DNA of 36,525 nt, from contig SICM01000025.1 in the NCBI GenBank assembly GCA_009694805.1, positions 1 through 36,525 on the forward strand, in the 5' to 3' direction. The DNA is from Candidatus Latescibacterota bacterium. Its GTDB lineage: Bacteria; Latescibacterota; UBA2968; SICM01. A model generated the notes under the pieces. The model had not been told where the DNA came from and did no database searches. It saw only the letters and a program-made list of their open reading frames with translations. Position numbers and translations under genes: made by a program. Below, piece after piece: positions 15,473 to 23,676 of the stretch (the stretch's first letter is position 1; every line of letters begins with the position of its first letter).

Positions 15473-15990
15473 GGGGATTCCCCTCCGGGTTTGAGGTCCC
15501 TGCGGGCGAGGGTCGCCGCCCCGATCAGGGCCACCAGCAGCAGCACGGAGACCGCCTCGAACGGGAGCAGGTAGGTCGTCATCACCAGCTTCCCGATCGC
15601 CGCCGCCGTGTACTCCGGCGGGGCCTGCTGGACCGTCCGCCACTGCGTCCTGAAGATCACGGTGAGCAGCAGGGCGAAGGTGCAGCCCACGACCAGGACG
15701 CTGGGCACGAACTGAATCCGCGTGGCCGGGATCTTGAAGTCGGAGATGCGGTGCGTCAGCATCACGCCGAACAGCAGCAGGATCAGGATGCCGCCTACGT
15801 AGATGAGCACCTGCGTGGCCGCGAGGAAATCCGCGCCCAGGAAGACATAGAGCCCGGCCACGCCGAAGAAGGTCAGGAGGAGCGAGAAGGCCGCGTAGAT
15901 CAGCCGGTTCGACAGGACGACCATGGCCCCGGACAGGACCGTGATGCCCGCGAAGATGTAGAAGACGACTGCGGAGAGATAACCGTTCAT
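15469..15990 (-). CDS. nuoJ: NADH-quinone oxidoreductase subunit J
   Basis: A 173-residue membrane protein with five predicted helices. The conserved third helix region, GLYVFLGADFLAATQVLIYV followed by GGILILLLFGVML, is the NuoJ signature. The start lies one base after the nuoH stop, so there is no room for nuoI, which normally sits between H and J. It overlaps nuoK by 4 bp. A polar tail (RRDLKPGGESP) ends the protein. Confidence 0.93.
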   Translation of the reverse strand: MNGYLSAVVFYIFAGITVLSGAMVVLSNRLIYAAFSLLLTFFGVAGLYVFLGADFLAATQVLIYVGGILILLLFGVMLTHRISDFKIPATRIQFVPSVLVVGCTFALLLTVIFRTQWRTVQQAPPEYTAAAIGKLVMTTYLLPFEAVSVLLLVALIGAATLARRDLKPGGESP

Positions 15991-15991
15991 G

Positions 15992-17044
15992 TCATCCTTG
16001 CTTGAATATCAGCATCCAGACGCCCGTCCCCACCACGCTCACGAATGCGAACGGGGTGAGGACCTTCCAGCCGACGTACATCAACTGATCCACGCGCAGG
16101 CGGGGGAGCGTCCAGCGCAGCCACATCTGCACGAACACGAGGAGGTGCGCCTTGGCGAACAGCCAGATCACCCCGAAGAGCGGCGCGCTTCCCCCCCAGG
16201 GGGCCTGCCACCCGCCCAGGAACAGCGTGGCGGCGATGGCGGCCACGGCGAACATGTTGGCGTACTCGGCCAGGTAGAAGAACGAGAACCGCATCCCGCT
16301 GTACTCCGTGTGGTAGCCGGCCACGAGTTCCGACTCCGCCTCCGGGATGTCGAACGGCGTCCGGTTCACCTCCGCCAGGGAGCCTACGAAGTAGATCCCA
16401 AACGCGATGAAGGAGAAGGGGTTTCGGAAGGCGAACCATCGGTGAATGCCGCCGTCCTGCGCGATCACGATCTCCTGCATGCTCAGCGTGCCGGCCATCA
16501 TGATGGCGGTCAGGAGGGCCAGCCCTATGGGGATCTCGTAGCTGACGATCTGCGCCGCAGACCGCATCGCGCCCATCAGCGCCCACTTGTTGTTGGACCC
16601 CCACCCGGCCATGATGATCCCGATCACCACGAAGGAGGTCACGGCGACGATGTAGAAGATGCCCACGTTCAGGTCGCTGATGATCAGCCGGTCCCCGAAC
16701 GGGAGGCAGGCGAACGCCGCGAACGTCCCCACGAACACGACCAGGGGGGCGAGCAGGAACAGCGGACGGTCCGCCGCGGCCGGGATGATGTCCTCCTTCA
16801 GCAGGAGTTTGATGCCGTCGGCGATCGACTGCGCCCAGCCGTGCCAGCCGCCCACGAGCATCGGTCCCAGCCGGTCCTGCATGTGCGCCGCCACCTTCCG
16901 CTCCATCCAGATGAGGTACATCCCCTGGAGGGCGATCACCGACAGGATGATGACCCCGCCGACGAACCCGAGCAGGGGCGACAGGATCGAAAGCGGGAGG
17001 GGAAGGCCAAATGTGTCGATGAGATACTGGGCGAGGGCTTGCAT
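15992..17044 (-). CDS. nuoH: NADH-quinone oxidoreductase subunit H
   Basis: A 350-residue subunit with about eight membrane helices that forms the quinone chamber of complex I. Strong signatures are [15 protein letters not shown] (about 47-61), [31 protein letters not shown] and [20 protein letters not shown] with YHTEYSG following. All the conserved loop carboxylates appear intact. It starts 3 bp after the nuoD stop and ends 1 bp before nuoJ. Confidence 0.95.
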   Translation of the reverse strand: MQALAQYLIDTFGLPLPLSILSPLLGFVGGVIILSVIALQGMYLIWMERKVAAHMQDRLGPMLVGGWHGWAQSIADGIKLLLKEDIIPAAADRPLFLLAPLVVFVGTFAAFACLPFGDRLIISDLNVGIFYIVAVTSFVVIGIIMAGWGSNNKWALMGAMRSAAQIVSYEIPIGLALLTAIMMAGTLSMQEIVIAQDGGIHRWFAFRNPFSFIAFGIYFVGSLAEVNRTPFDIPEAESELVAGYHTEYSGMRFSFFYLAEYANMFAVAAIAATLFLGGWQAPWGGSAPLFGVIWLFAKAHLLVFVQMWLRWTLPRLRVDQLMYVGWKVLTPFAFVSVVGTGVWMLIFKQG

Positions 17045-17047
17045 AGG

Positions 17048-18190
17048 CTAACGGTCCACCTCCCCGAGCACGATGTCGATGCTCCCGATGATGGCGACGA
17101 CGTCCGCGATCATCGCCCCCTTGCAGATCTCCGGCAGGACGCTCAGGGCCACGAAGCACGGGGACTTGACCTTGACCCGGTAGGGCTTGGTCGTCCCGTC
17201 GCTGATGATGTAGATCCCCAGCTCTCCCTTCGGGGTCTCCGTCCTGAAATAACACTCCCCCTTGGGGGGCTTGATCTGCTTGGGAATAGCCGCGTGGACG
17301 TTCCCCTTCGGGATCTGTTTGAGGGCCTGCTGGACGATCCGTCGGCTCTGTTCCATCTCCAGGATGCGGACCATGTAACGGTCCCAGCAGTCCCCGGTCG
17401 TCCCCATCTCCCCCCGGCCCACCGGGATGTCGAACTCGAACCGGTCGTAGATGGAGTAGGGCTCCTCCCGCCGGAGGTCCCATTTGATCCCGGAGCCCCG
17501 GAGGTTCGGGCCGGTGATGTTGTAGTTGATGGCCATGTCCGGGGGGAGGATGCCGACGTCAGCCGTGCGCTCGACGAAGATCTTGTTGCCCGACAACAGT
17601 TCGTTGTACTCGTCAATCGACTTTGCAAAGTCGTCGACGAACGCCGTCGCCGCCTCCATGAACCCGTCCGGCAGGTCGTGCGACACCCCGCCCACCCAGA
17701 TGTAGTTGTAGAGCATCCGGGCCCCGCACGTCATCTCCAGCAGGTCGAAGATGCGCTCCCGCTCCCGGAAGGCGAACAGGAAGGGGGTGAACGCCCCGAT
17801 GTCCATGCCGTAGGTCCCGAAGGAGATCAGGTGGCTGGCGATCCGGTTCAGTTCGCACACGATCACCCGGATGTACTCCACCCGCTCCGGCACCTTGATC
17901 TCCATGAGCTTCTCAATCCCCAGGACGTATCCGAGGTTGTTGTTCATGGAGGCCATGTAGTCCATCCGGTCGGTGAACGGGATCACCTGCGGATAGGTCA
18001 GGTTCTCGGCGTGCTTCTCGAAGCACCGGTGCAGGTAGCCCAGGTGGGGCCGCACCCACCGGACGATCTCGCCGTCGGTCCCCAGTTCCAGGCGCAGCAC
18101 CCCGTGCGTGCTCGGGTGCTGCGGTCCCATGTTCAGGACCATCTCGTCGCTTCGGATGTCGGCGGTATCGATGATCTCAACCTGTGCCAT
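17048..18190 (-). CDS. nuoD: NADH-quinone oxidoreductase subunit D
   Basis: A 380-residue 49-kDa-type subunit. GPQHPSTHG (22-30) contains H29, and TDRMDYM contains Y78; these are the His and Tyr that hold the quinone head group in complex I. Other conserved stretches are [20 protein letters not shown] and [21 protein letters not shown] in frame at 18202 gives a longer version, but the ATG at 18190, with GAGGT 5 nt upstream, is preferred. It follows nuoC at 1 bp. Its electron donor, the N2 cluster of NuoB, is not encoded in this operon. Confidence 0.95.
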   Translation of the reverse strand: MAQVEIIDTADIRSDEMVLNMGPQHPSTHGVLRLELGTDGEIVRWVRPHLGYLHRCFEKHAENLTYPQVIPFTDRMDYMASMNNNLGYVLGIEKLMEIKVPERVEYIRVIVCELNRIASHLISFGTYGMDIGAFTPFLFAFRERERIFDLLEMTCGARMLYNYIWVGGVSHDLPDGFMEAATAFVDDFAKSIDEYNELLSGNKIFVERTADVGILPPDMAINYNITGPNLRGSGIKWDLRREEPYSIYDRFEFDIPVGRGEMGTTGDCWDRYMVRILEMEQSRRIVQQALKQIPKGNVHAAIPKQIKPPKGECYFRTETPKGELGIYIISDGTTKPYRVKVKSPCFVALSVLPEICKGAMIADVVAIIGSIDIVLGEVDR

Positions 18191-18191
18191 G

Positions 18192-18668
18192 TCAGACCTC
18201 AACCTTCATGCCCCGGTAGTATTCCTGGACCTTGTAGTCCTTCCGCAACGGGTACCCCTCCCAGTCGTCCGGGCAGAGGATGCGCCGCAGGTCACTGTGT
18301 CCCTCGAAGACGATGCCCACCATGTCGTAGGCCTCCCGCTCGTGCCAGTTGGCCACCTTCCAGACGTTCTCCACCGTGGGCGCGACCGGGTTCTCGCGGG
18401 GGAGGAAGATCTTGAGGGCGATCCGGTGCCGATGAACCATGGAGTAGATGTGATAGGCGACGACCAGGTCCCCGGAGGGATCGTCCACCCCGCTCAGGCA
18501 CATCAGGGAGTCCATCTTCAGGTCCGGCTCGTCCCGGAGGAACAGACAGACCTTCGCGATGGCCGGGGCCGCCACCTTGATCGTGGGCTCCACGACCTCG
18601 CCCTCAAACTCCAGGATCTGATCCCCGAACTTGTCTTTGAGCCGCTGATGAATTTCGGATGGGGTCAT
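18192..18668 (-). CDS. nuoC: NADH-quinone oxidoreductase subunit C
   Basis: A 158-residue 30-kDa-type subunit. The C-terminal signature is complete: [19 protein letters not shown] (108-126), LRRIL and then GYPLRKDY (138-145). The ATG at 18668 is preceded by TTTTTCTAT, with no Shine-Dalgarno sequence. That is unusual for a gene inside an operon and fits a junction where something upstream was lost. In most bacteria nuoB lies directly before it; here a 92-bp repeat-bearing gap separates it from nuoA. Confidence 0.95.
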   Translation of the reverse strand: MTPSEIHQRLKDKFGDQILEFEGEVVEPTIKVAAPAIAKVCLFLRDEPDLKMDSLMCLSGVDDPSGDLVVAYHIYSMVHRHRIALKIFLPRENPVAPTVENVWKVANWHEREAYDMVGIVFEGHSDLRRILCPDDWEGYPLRKDYKVQEYYRGMKVEV

Positions 18669-18685
18669 ATAGAAAAACCAGAGAA

Positions 18686-18759
18686 AGCTATCAGCGGTCA
18701 GCTAAAACCCAAACACGTACCCAATTTTGCTGAAAGCTGAAAGCCGAAGGCTGATCGCT
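18686..18759. repeat. AGCTGA/AGCTTTC-type repeats between nuoA and nuoC
   Basis: AGCTATCAGCGGTCAGCT (18686-18703), itself partly palindromic, and a run of GCTGAAA-type units (18729-18759, GCTGAAAGCTGAAAGCCGAA then GGCTGATCGCT) fill nearly all the 92 bp between nuoA and nuoC. They look like the short dispersed GCTGA/TCAGC repeats seen in intergenic regions of other genomes. This is the place where nuoB would be expected. Confidence 0.55.
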
Positions 18760-18760
18760 A

Positions 18761-19144
18761 TTATGATTTTGTATACGGCGTCTCCGGCCTCACCCAGTCC
18801 AGGTCCCCCTTCTTCCACGCGTAGGCCAGGCCGACCATCAGGATTCCGACGAATACCATCATCTCCACGAACGCGAACAGCCCCAGCTCCTTGAACACGA
18901 TGGCCCAGGGATAGAGGAAGACGATCTCCACGGAGAAGATGATGTAGATCAGGGCGATCACGTAGAACCGGATGTTGAACTGGATCCACGCCCCGCCCAC
19001 CGGATCCTCGCCGCACTCATAGGTCGTGAGCTTTTCGGGGGTCGGGTTGTTGGGCCGGATCAGCCAGCCGACGAACAGGTTGAAGACGATGAAGATCGCC
19101 CCCAGGGCCATGAACACGAGGACGTTTGCATAATCGAGGAGCAT
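18761..19144 (-). CDS. nuoA: NADH-quinone oxidoreductase subunit A
   Basis: A 127-residue three-helix membrane subunit with the signature [20 protein letters not shown] (41-60) and LYPWA (77-81). The family-conserved F-D-V-E at the end of the second helix reads F-S-V-E here, with Ser71 replacing Asp and Glu73 kept. The ATG at 19144 gives [15 protein letters not shown]; longer frames upstream belong to other genes. A near-consensus promoter lies 60-90 bp upstream, so it is the first gene of the operon. Confidence 0.92.
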   Translation of the reverse strand: MLLDYANVLVFMALGAIFIVFNLFVGWLIRPNNPTPEKLTTYECGEDPVGGAWIQFNIRFYVIALIYIIFSVEIVFLYPWAIVFKELGLFAFVEMMVFVGILMVGLAYAWKKGDLDWVRPETPYTKS

Positions 19145-19202
19145 GGGCGCGTTTCCCAAATGAAGGGCTATGGCTGCGGTCTTGAAAACGACGGAGCGAG
19201 TT

Positions 19203-19231
19203 AAAATACCCAACAGGAACGGGTGTGTCAA
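19203..19231 (-). promoter_or_regulatory. Predicted sigma-70-type promoter of the nuo operon
   Basis: On the minus strand TTGACA (19231-19226) is a perfect -35 hexamer, and TATTTT (19208-19203) follows after exactly 17 bp. The predicted start near 19196 gives a leader of about 50 nt to the nuoA ATG. The Gfo/Idh/MocA gene upstream ends at 19255, so nuo transcription can be independent of the catabolic cluster. Confidence 0.75.
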
Positions 19232-19254
19232 GAGAAAATTACGCCTTCTTCGCG

Positions 19255-20310
19255 CTAATCCAACCTCACTTCCCCCCCGGACTTCTGGCTGCGATACACG
19301 CCGTCCAGGATGGCCATGACCTGAAGGGACTGTTCCGCAGGTACGGGCGAGGGCGCGCCCTCCACGACCGCGCGCGCAAATTCCACGCACTCCAGGGCGT
19401 GGGGCTCCATGGCGTCCCGGGTGATCTTCAGGGTCCGGTTGTAGTGCTGCCGGGTGGCGTAGTTCGTCTCCAGGATCTCGCACTTCGGCCAGTGGCTCCC
19501 CCCCCGGGTCCCGTAGAGCCACATCTGCATGTCCTCGCCGGTCGTGTCGTGGTGCAGCAGCCAGCTCACCTCCAGGATCAGCGTGGCCCCGTTCTCGAAG
19601 CGCACGAACGCCGTCGCGAAGTCCTCCACGTCGAACGCCGGCGGAATCGCCCCCCCCCAGACGCTGAAGGCCCCCTTCTGGTGGGCCAGCTCCGCGCGCG
19701 CCACCCCCGTCACGGAGACCGGCCTGGGGTTGCCCATGAACCAGAGCGTGAGGTCCAGGATGTGTACGCCGATGTCGATGCAGGGCCCGCCGCCGCTGTG
19801 CGCCTTCACGATGAACCCCGGCCGGACCGGCGCGGCCGCGCGGCGCAACATCCAGCTCCGGGCGTGGTAGATGTCCCCCAGCGCCCCCGCCTCGATCTCC
19901 GCCTTCATCGCCTTCGCGCTCCCCTGAAACCGGAAATGCTGCGCGGTCATCAACAGCTTTCCCGACCGGTCGCGGGCCGCGATCATGTCCCGAATCGCCG
20001 CAGGCTCGGGCGCCAGGGGTTTTTCGCAGATCACGTGCTTCCCCGCATCCAGGGCCGCGACCGCCAGGGGCGCGTGGTAGTTGTTCGGGGTGCAGATGTC
20101 GATGATGTCGATGTCCCGGTCCTGGAACAGGTCCGCTGGCCGCGCAGACAGCTTTTTGACCCCGTGCTGCTCCCCCCACCGCTTGAGGGCCCCCTCGTCC
20201 ACGTCGCTCCCGGCCACCAGCTCCGCGTGCTCGGAGGCGTTCCATCCCGGGATGTGCGTCCCGGAGATCCCCCCGGTCCCGATGATGCCCACTTTCAGTT
20301 TTTTGGACAT
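19255..20310 (-). CDS. Gfo/Idh/MocA family oxidoreductase
   Basis: A 351-residue NAD(P)-dependent dehydrogenase. The Rossmann motif is [15 protein letters not shown] (8-22), the family Lys is in CEKPLAP (95-101, K97), and the active-site stretch [15 protein letters not shown] (173-187) holds D179 and H183 of the usual DxxxH pair. Enzymes of this family oxidise or reduce sugars, inositols or their acids. GGGAGG lies 5 nt before the ATG. It ends the long minus-strand catabolic cluster, 42 bp after the kinase gene. No signal peptide is present, unlike many exported members of this family in similar bacteria. Confidence 0.9.
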   Translation of the reverse strand: MSKKLKVGIIGTGGISGTHIPGWNASEHAELVAGSDVDEGALKRWGEQHGVKKLSARPADLFQDRDIDIIDICTPNNYHAPLAVAALDAGKHVICEKPLAPEPAAIRDMIAARDRSGKLLMTAQHFRFQGSAKAMKAEIEAGALGDIYHARSWMLRRAAAPVRPGFIVKAHSGGGPCIDIGVHILDLTLWFMGNPRPVSVTGVARAELAHQKGAFSVWGGAIPPAFDVEDFATAFVRFENGATLILEVSWLLHHDTTGEDMQMWLYGTRGGSHWPKCEILETNYATRQHYNRTLKITRDAMEPHALECVEFARAVVEGAPSPVPAEQSLQVMAILDGVYRSQKSGGEVRLD

Positions 20311-20352
20311 GCAGACCTCCCTTTGATCGCGTCAAACAGAAATCGTTGAGGC

Positions 20353-21816
20353 TCATCTCTCCCCAGCGTCTCTCCTCCCCTGCCCCTCCACATACCGGAT
20401 CACCCGCCCCGCCTCCTGCATATCCCGAAATGTCCCTCCTCCGACAGCCGCCAGCAGCGCGGCCCCGAAGGCCGCCTCCTCCGTGTGCGCCGGCGTCTGC
20501 ATCTGCATCCCGAACGCCTCCGACAGGATCTCCTGCAGCAGGGGATTTTTTCGGATGCCGTTCCCCGCCCCGATCAGCCGCGTCCGGCCCCCTGCCCCCA
20601 GCGCCTCCATCTCCCTGTACATCAGCCGGAACTGCTCCACGATCCCCTCTAACAGCGCGCGGGCCATGTGCCCCGGCGTGAAGTTCGTCGGTCCCACCCC
20701 GGACCAGGTCCCTCGCCGGTCCGGCGCCCGGCGCGTCCCCGTGAACAGCGGTTCGCACCGCAGCCCCTCACACCCCGGCGGCGCGGCGGCCGCCAGCCGG
20801 TTCATCGCCTCATAGAGATCCTCGTCCCCTTTCCCTTCGAAGAACGCCCGCCCGACCCCCCGGAACACCTCTCGGAGCCACGCATACGACCGCCCTCCGA
20901 CCAACCCGGCCCCCACCAGCAGGTATCTCCCGTCCACGTAAGGCCGCGCCTCCAGCCCCTCCGTTGCCCGCGCCAGCTTCGTATGCGCCGAGATCTGCCC
21001 CCCTGTCCCGATATTCACCAGAAGGCCGGTCTCGTAGTCCCCTACGCTCCCCGCAAAGCTCGCCTGATTGTCCCCACACGCCACGCAGACCGGCAGCCCC
21101 TCCGGGAGCCCGGTCGCATCCGCCGCGTCCCGTGTCAGTCCGCCTGCGCGCGAGCCCGAGGGCCGCACCTCCGGCAGCATCCCCGTCGAAAGCCCCAGCG
21201 CCTCGACCAGTTCCTCCTCCCATCGCAGATTCACCCCGTCAAACAGGCCGGACCCCGCTCCATCCGTCGCGTCCGTCACGGGCCGGGTTCCCGTCAGTGC
21301 GGCGACGACGTAATCAGGCAGAAAGGAAGCGGTGAAAGGCCCTCCCGGCAAAACCCCGTTCTTCGCCATCCAGAACAGCGTCGTCCCCAGGTACCCGGCG
21401 CGCGGTCGGCACCCCCTTCCCGAGGCCCCCCTCTCATCGGCCAGCGCCCGCATCCGGTCCACGTACGACCCCTCTCCCCCCGCCTCCACCTCCATCCCCC
21501 GCCGGTCCTGCCAGCCGACGAACGGCCCCGCCGGCTCGCCGTCCTCCGACACGAGCAGCATCCCGTGCATCTGCCCCGTCACGCCGATGCCCCGGACCAT
21601 CCCGCCCGCTCGGACAGTCTCCCGGACCGCCGCCTGCGCCAGCGCGACCATCTTCCCGGCGTCCCATTCGCTCCGCCCCCGCTGCCGGTCCGCCTCCGAC
21701 GTCACCTCGCACGCGTTCGGGATTGTCCGGACCGCCGCCACCTCCCCCGAGCCTGCGTCCAGCGCCAGCGCCGTGATCGTCGTCGTCCCCACGTCCAGAC
21801 CCAGGTACCGTGCCAC
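20353..21816 (-). CDS. FGGY-family carbohydrate kinase (xylulokinase/sedoheptulokinase-like)
   Basis: A 487-residue sugar kinase from a GTG at 21816 (AGGGGAAGAC upstream), giving the proper N-terminus [20 protein letters not shown]. The phosphate-1 loop is LDVGTTT (7-13), VTGQMHG (79-85) and GWQDRRG (101-107) are sugar-site signatures, and ACGDNQAS contains the expected catalytic base D249. NIGTGGQIS (268-276) is the phosphate-2 motif, and the C-terminal [15 protein letters not shown] is typical. The GDNQ and GTGGQ text resembles sedoheptulokinases and xylulokinases more than glycerol kinase. It starts 8 bp after the upstream PLP-enzyme stop, in the same operon. The sugar is not determined. 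Downstream neighbours supply a dehydrogenase. Confidence 0.88.
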   Translation of the reverse strand: MARYLGLDVGTTTITALALDAGSGEVAAVRTIPNACEVTSEADRQRGRSEWDAGKMVALAQAAVRETVRAGGMVRGIGVTGQMHGMLLVSEDGEPAGPFVGWQDRRGMEVEAGGEGSYVDRMRALADERGASGRGCRPRAGYLGTTLFWMAKNGVLPGGPFTASFLPDYVVAALTGTRPVTDATDGAGSGLFDGVNLRWEEELVEALGLSTGMLPEVRPSGSRAGGLTRDAADATGLPEGLPVCVACGDNQASFAGSVGDYETGLLVNIGTGGQISAHTKLARATEGLEARPYVDGRYLLVGAGLVGGRSYAWLREVFRGVGRAFFEGKGDEDLYEAMNRLAAAAPPGCEGLRCEPLFTGTRRAPDRRGTWSGVGPTNFTPGHMARALLEGIVEQFRLMYREMEALGAGGRTRLIGAGNGIRKNPLLQEILSEAFGMQMQTPAHTEEAAFGAALLAAVGGGTFRDMQEAGRVIRYVEGQGRRDAGER

Positions 21817-21824
21817 GTCTTCCC

Positions 21825-22922
21825 CTACTGCAATTTCCCCCGTCCCAGAATCGGCCAGACCGCCTCCACCTTCCCGTCGCGAACCCCGTAGAGCACATCG
21901 TACAGGGCCACTGTCACATCCCCATACCCCACGATGAGCTCGATCTTGTCCCCCACCCTCGGAGACGCGCCCGGCGCTTCCAGTTCGATCTTCCCGTGCT
22001 CCGCGGACAGCCCCACTGACTTCACGTTCGCGATCCCCACCGGCTCCGGCGGACCCGCTTCGGCGCTCATCGCCTTGCGCCCCGCGTCGAAGATGATCCG
22101 CGTGGGCGTGGGCCGGCTGGTCACGATGGACAGGACCGTCAGCGCGTATTCGTGGTCCGGCACGTGAAAATTCCGGATGTAGTTGAGGTCGCACAGGACG
22201 CCACCCCCGGCCTGGATCTCGGTGATGCCCGGCTGGAAGGCGCTCATCCAGTAGGTCCCCGTCCCCCCGCAGCTCACGATCTCCACCGGCAGCCCCGCAT
22301 CCCGGCACATCTGCGCGGTGGCCGTGAGCCGCTGAAGCGCTTCTAACACGACCCGCCGCTTCTCCTCCTCTTCCTTGATCCGCAGGGCCGACGATTCCCA
22401 CGTCATCACCCCCGCGAACTGGAGGCCCGGCAGGGCCGCGACCCTTTTTGCCAGGGCCAGCGTCGGCGCCCCCGGCTCCACGCCTGCCCGGTTCATCCCC
22501 ACGTTCACCTCGATGACCACGCGCAGCCGGACCCCCTTCTCACGGGCGGCCCGGTCGAGGGCCTCGATGTTCTCCACGCCATCCACGGCCACCACCACGT
22601 CCGCGCGCTGGCGCAGGTTGACCAGGCGGGCGATCTTCTGCGCCCCCACGATCTGGTTGGCGATCAGGATGTCCCGGACGCCCGCCGCCGCCATGACCTC
22701 CGCCTCGCCCAGCTTGGCGCAGGTCACGCCGCTGGCCCCCGCCCTCAGCAGCATGTGGGCGATGGCGGGCGTCTTGATCCCCTTGGTGTGCGGCCTCCAG
22801 CGCACCCCCGCCTCCCGGACGATGATGCGCGCCATCCGCTCGATGTTGCGCTCCAGGGCGGACAGGTCCACGAGCAGCGCCGGGGTGTCGATTTCGTGCT
22901 TGGGCAGGCCGATCAGACTCAT
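21825..22922 (-). CDS. D-threonine aldolase-like PLP enzyme (DSD1 family), divergent metal site
   Basis: A 365-residue fold-type III PLP enzyme. IDTPALLVDLSALERNI (11-27) opens the barrel, RPHTKGIKTPA (43-53) contains the predicted PLP lysine K47, and GVTCAKLGEAEVM is conserved. At the C-terminal metal site the usual His-x-Cys/Asp is replaced by Tyr333-Gly-Asp335 (IVGYGDVTVALYD), so one metal ligand is lost although Asp remains. The tail VWPILGRGKLQ matches the plus-strand paralogue. GGAGG lies 7 nt before the ATG, which overlaps the stop of the upstream dioxygenase gene by 4 bp. It may act on a bulky 3-hydroxy amino acid or as an epimerase rather than a classical aldolase; this is inference. 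Confidence 0.85.
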   Translation of the reverse strand: MSLIGLPKHEIDTPALLVDLSALERNIERMARIIVREAGVRWRPHTKGIKTPAIAHMLLRAGASGVTCAKLGEAEVMAAAGVRDILIANQIVGAQKIARLVNLRQRADVVVAVDGVENIEALDRAAREKGVRLRVVIEVNVGMNRAGVEPGAPTLALAKRVAALPGLQFAGVMTWESSALRIKEEEEKRRVVLEALQRLTATAQMCRDAGLPVEIVSCGGTGTYWMSAFQPGITEIQAGGGVLCDLNYIRNFHVPDHEYALTVLSIVTSRPTPTRIIFDAGRKAMSAEAGPPEPVGIANVKSVGLSAEHGKIELEAPGASPRVGDKIELIVGYGDVTVALYDVLYGVRDGKVEAVWPILGRGKLQ

Positions 22923-23656
22923 GGCGTCACCTCCGGGAAGTTCAGCGGCGTTCGTCCCCCCACCCTCGGCGGCCTGAGCAGGTCCCGTTGAAGGTCATTC
23001 TTCGCCATGTCGCGAAACTTTTGCATCCCCTCATAGTCTGCCCACGTCGAGTAGCCCGGCGAATACTTGTAGAGCAGCGAGCGCCTCCGATGATCCCCCT
23101 GCCAGCGCCGGGTCCCGTGTACCAGCGCCTCCGTGAAGACCAGCATGTCCCCCGCCTTCAGCGATGGGTTCACCACCAGGTGGGAGGTCACTGGCGGGCG
23201 GTGGACCAGGTTCGCCTTGTGGCTCCCCGGCACGCAGATGAACCCCCCGTTTCCCGGGTTCACGTCCGCCAGGGCATACATCACCACGATCAGGCCGTTG
23301 TACATCTTTCCGTCCAGCCACTGGTATTGATGCTCGCCCTGGTCCGCCCTCGGTCCCCCGTGCAGGTTCTCCCGGACCTCCATCGCCTGCGTCAACTGAA
23401 GCCCGTACGCGTGGTCCAGGCGCAGCCAGTCCCCGACCATCACGCGGATGATCTGGAGCGTCCTGGGATGCGCCATCACGTCCAGAAAGCACGGGTCCAG
23501 ATCCAGAAACGAGAAGTGGAAGCTGTTCGCGGCCTCCTTGCCCGCCTGGTCCGCGTCGATGATCCGGTTCATCCGGACTATGTCTTCAGTCGACAGGAGA
23601 TCCCGGTAGACGATGTATCCGTTCAGATCGAACTCGTAGATCTCTTCTTTCGTCAT
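22919..23656 (-). CDS. Phytanoyl-CoA dioxygenase family (PhyH-like) protein
   Basis: A 245-residue double-stranded beta-helix protein. It begins with the family helix (FDLNGYIVYRDLLSTEDI, 9-26) and contains LADVNPGNGGFICVPGSHK (129-147), the distal His H180 in ALVHGTRR, and basic residues at 190-192 (RRRSLLYKY) where 2-oxoglutarate binds. The usual first iron pair His-x-Asp is not obvious: candidates are H99 in NLHGGP or H109 in GEHQYQ, and no Asp follows at the right spacing. The start is taken as the ATG at 23656 (AGAGGT upstream); a longer frame to 23698 runs into the sulfatase. It overlaps the PLP enzyme gene. The likely role is Fe(II)/2-oxoglutarate hydroxylation of a small substrate. 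Confidence 0.82.
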   Translation of the reverse strand: MTKEEIYEFDLNGYIVYRDLLSTEDIVRMNRIIDADQAGKEAANSFHFSFLDLDPCFLDVMAHPRTLQIIRVMVGDWLRLDHAYGLQLTQAMEVRENLHGGPRADQGEHQYQWLDGKMYNGLIVVMYALADVNPGNGGFICVPGSHKANLVHRPPVTSHLVVNPSLKAGDMLVFTEALVHGTRRWQGDHRRRSLLYKYSPGYSTWADYEGMQKFRDMAKNDLQRDLLRPPRVGGRTPLNFPEVTP

Positions 23657-23676
23657 ATCGACCTCTTTCCTGTACG

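Noticed and set aside
15989-18415. Open frame of 808 codons on the plus strand opposite the nuo genes
   Set aside because: It is rich in His/Asp/Glu/Arg runs typical of antisense GC-rich DNA, and the opposite strand encodes clear NuoH, NuoD and NuoC.
18761-20758. NuoA frame extended upstream to 20758 (665 codons)
   Set aside because: The upstream part is antisense-like text across the dehydrogenase gene; NuoA starts at 19144 behind its own promoter.
20353-22401. Kinase frame extended upstream to 22401 (682 codons)
   Set aside because: The extra 195 codons overlap the PLP enzyme gene and are nonsense; the GTG at 21816 gives a normal FGGY N-terminus.
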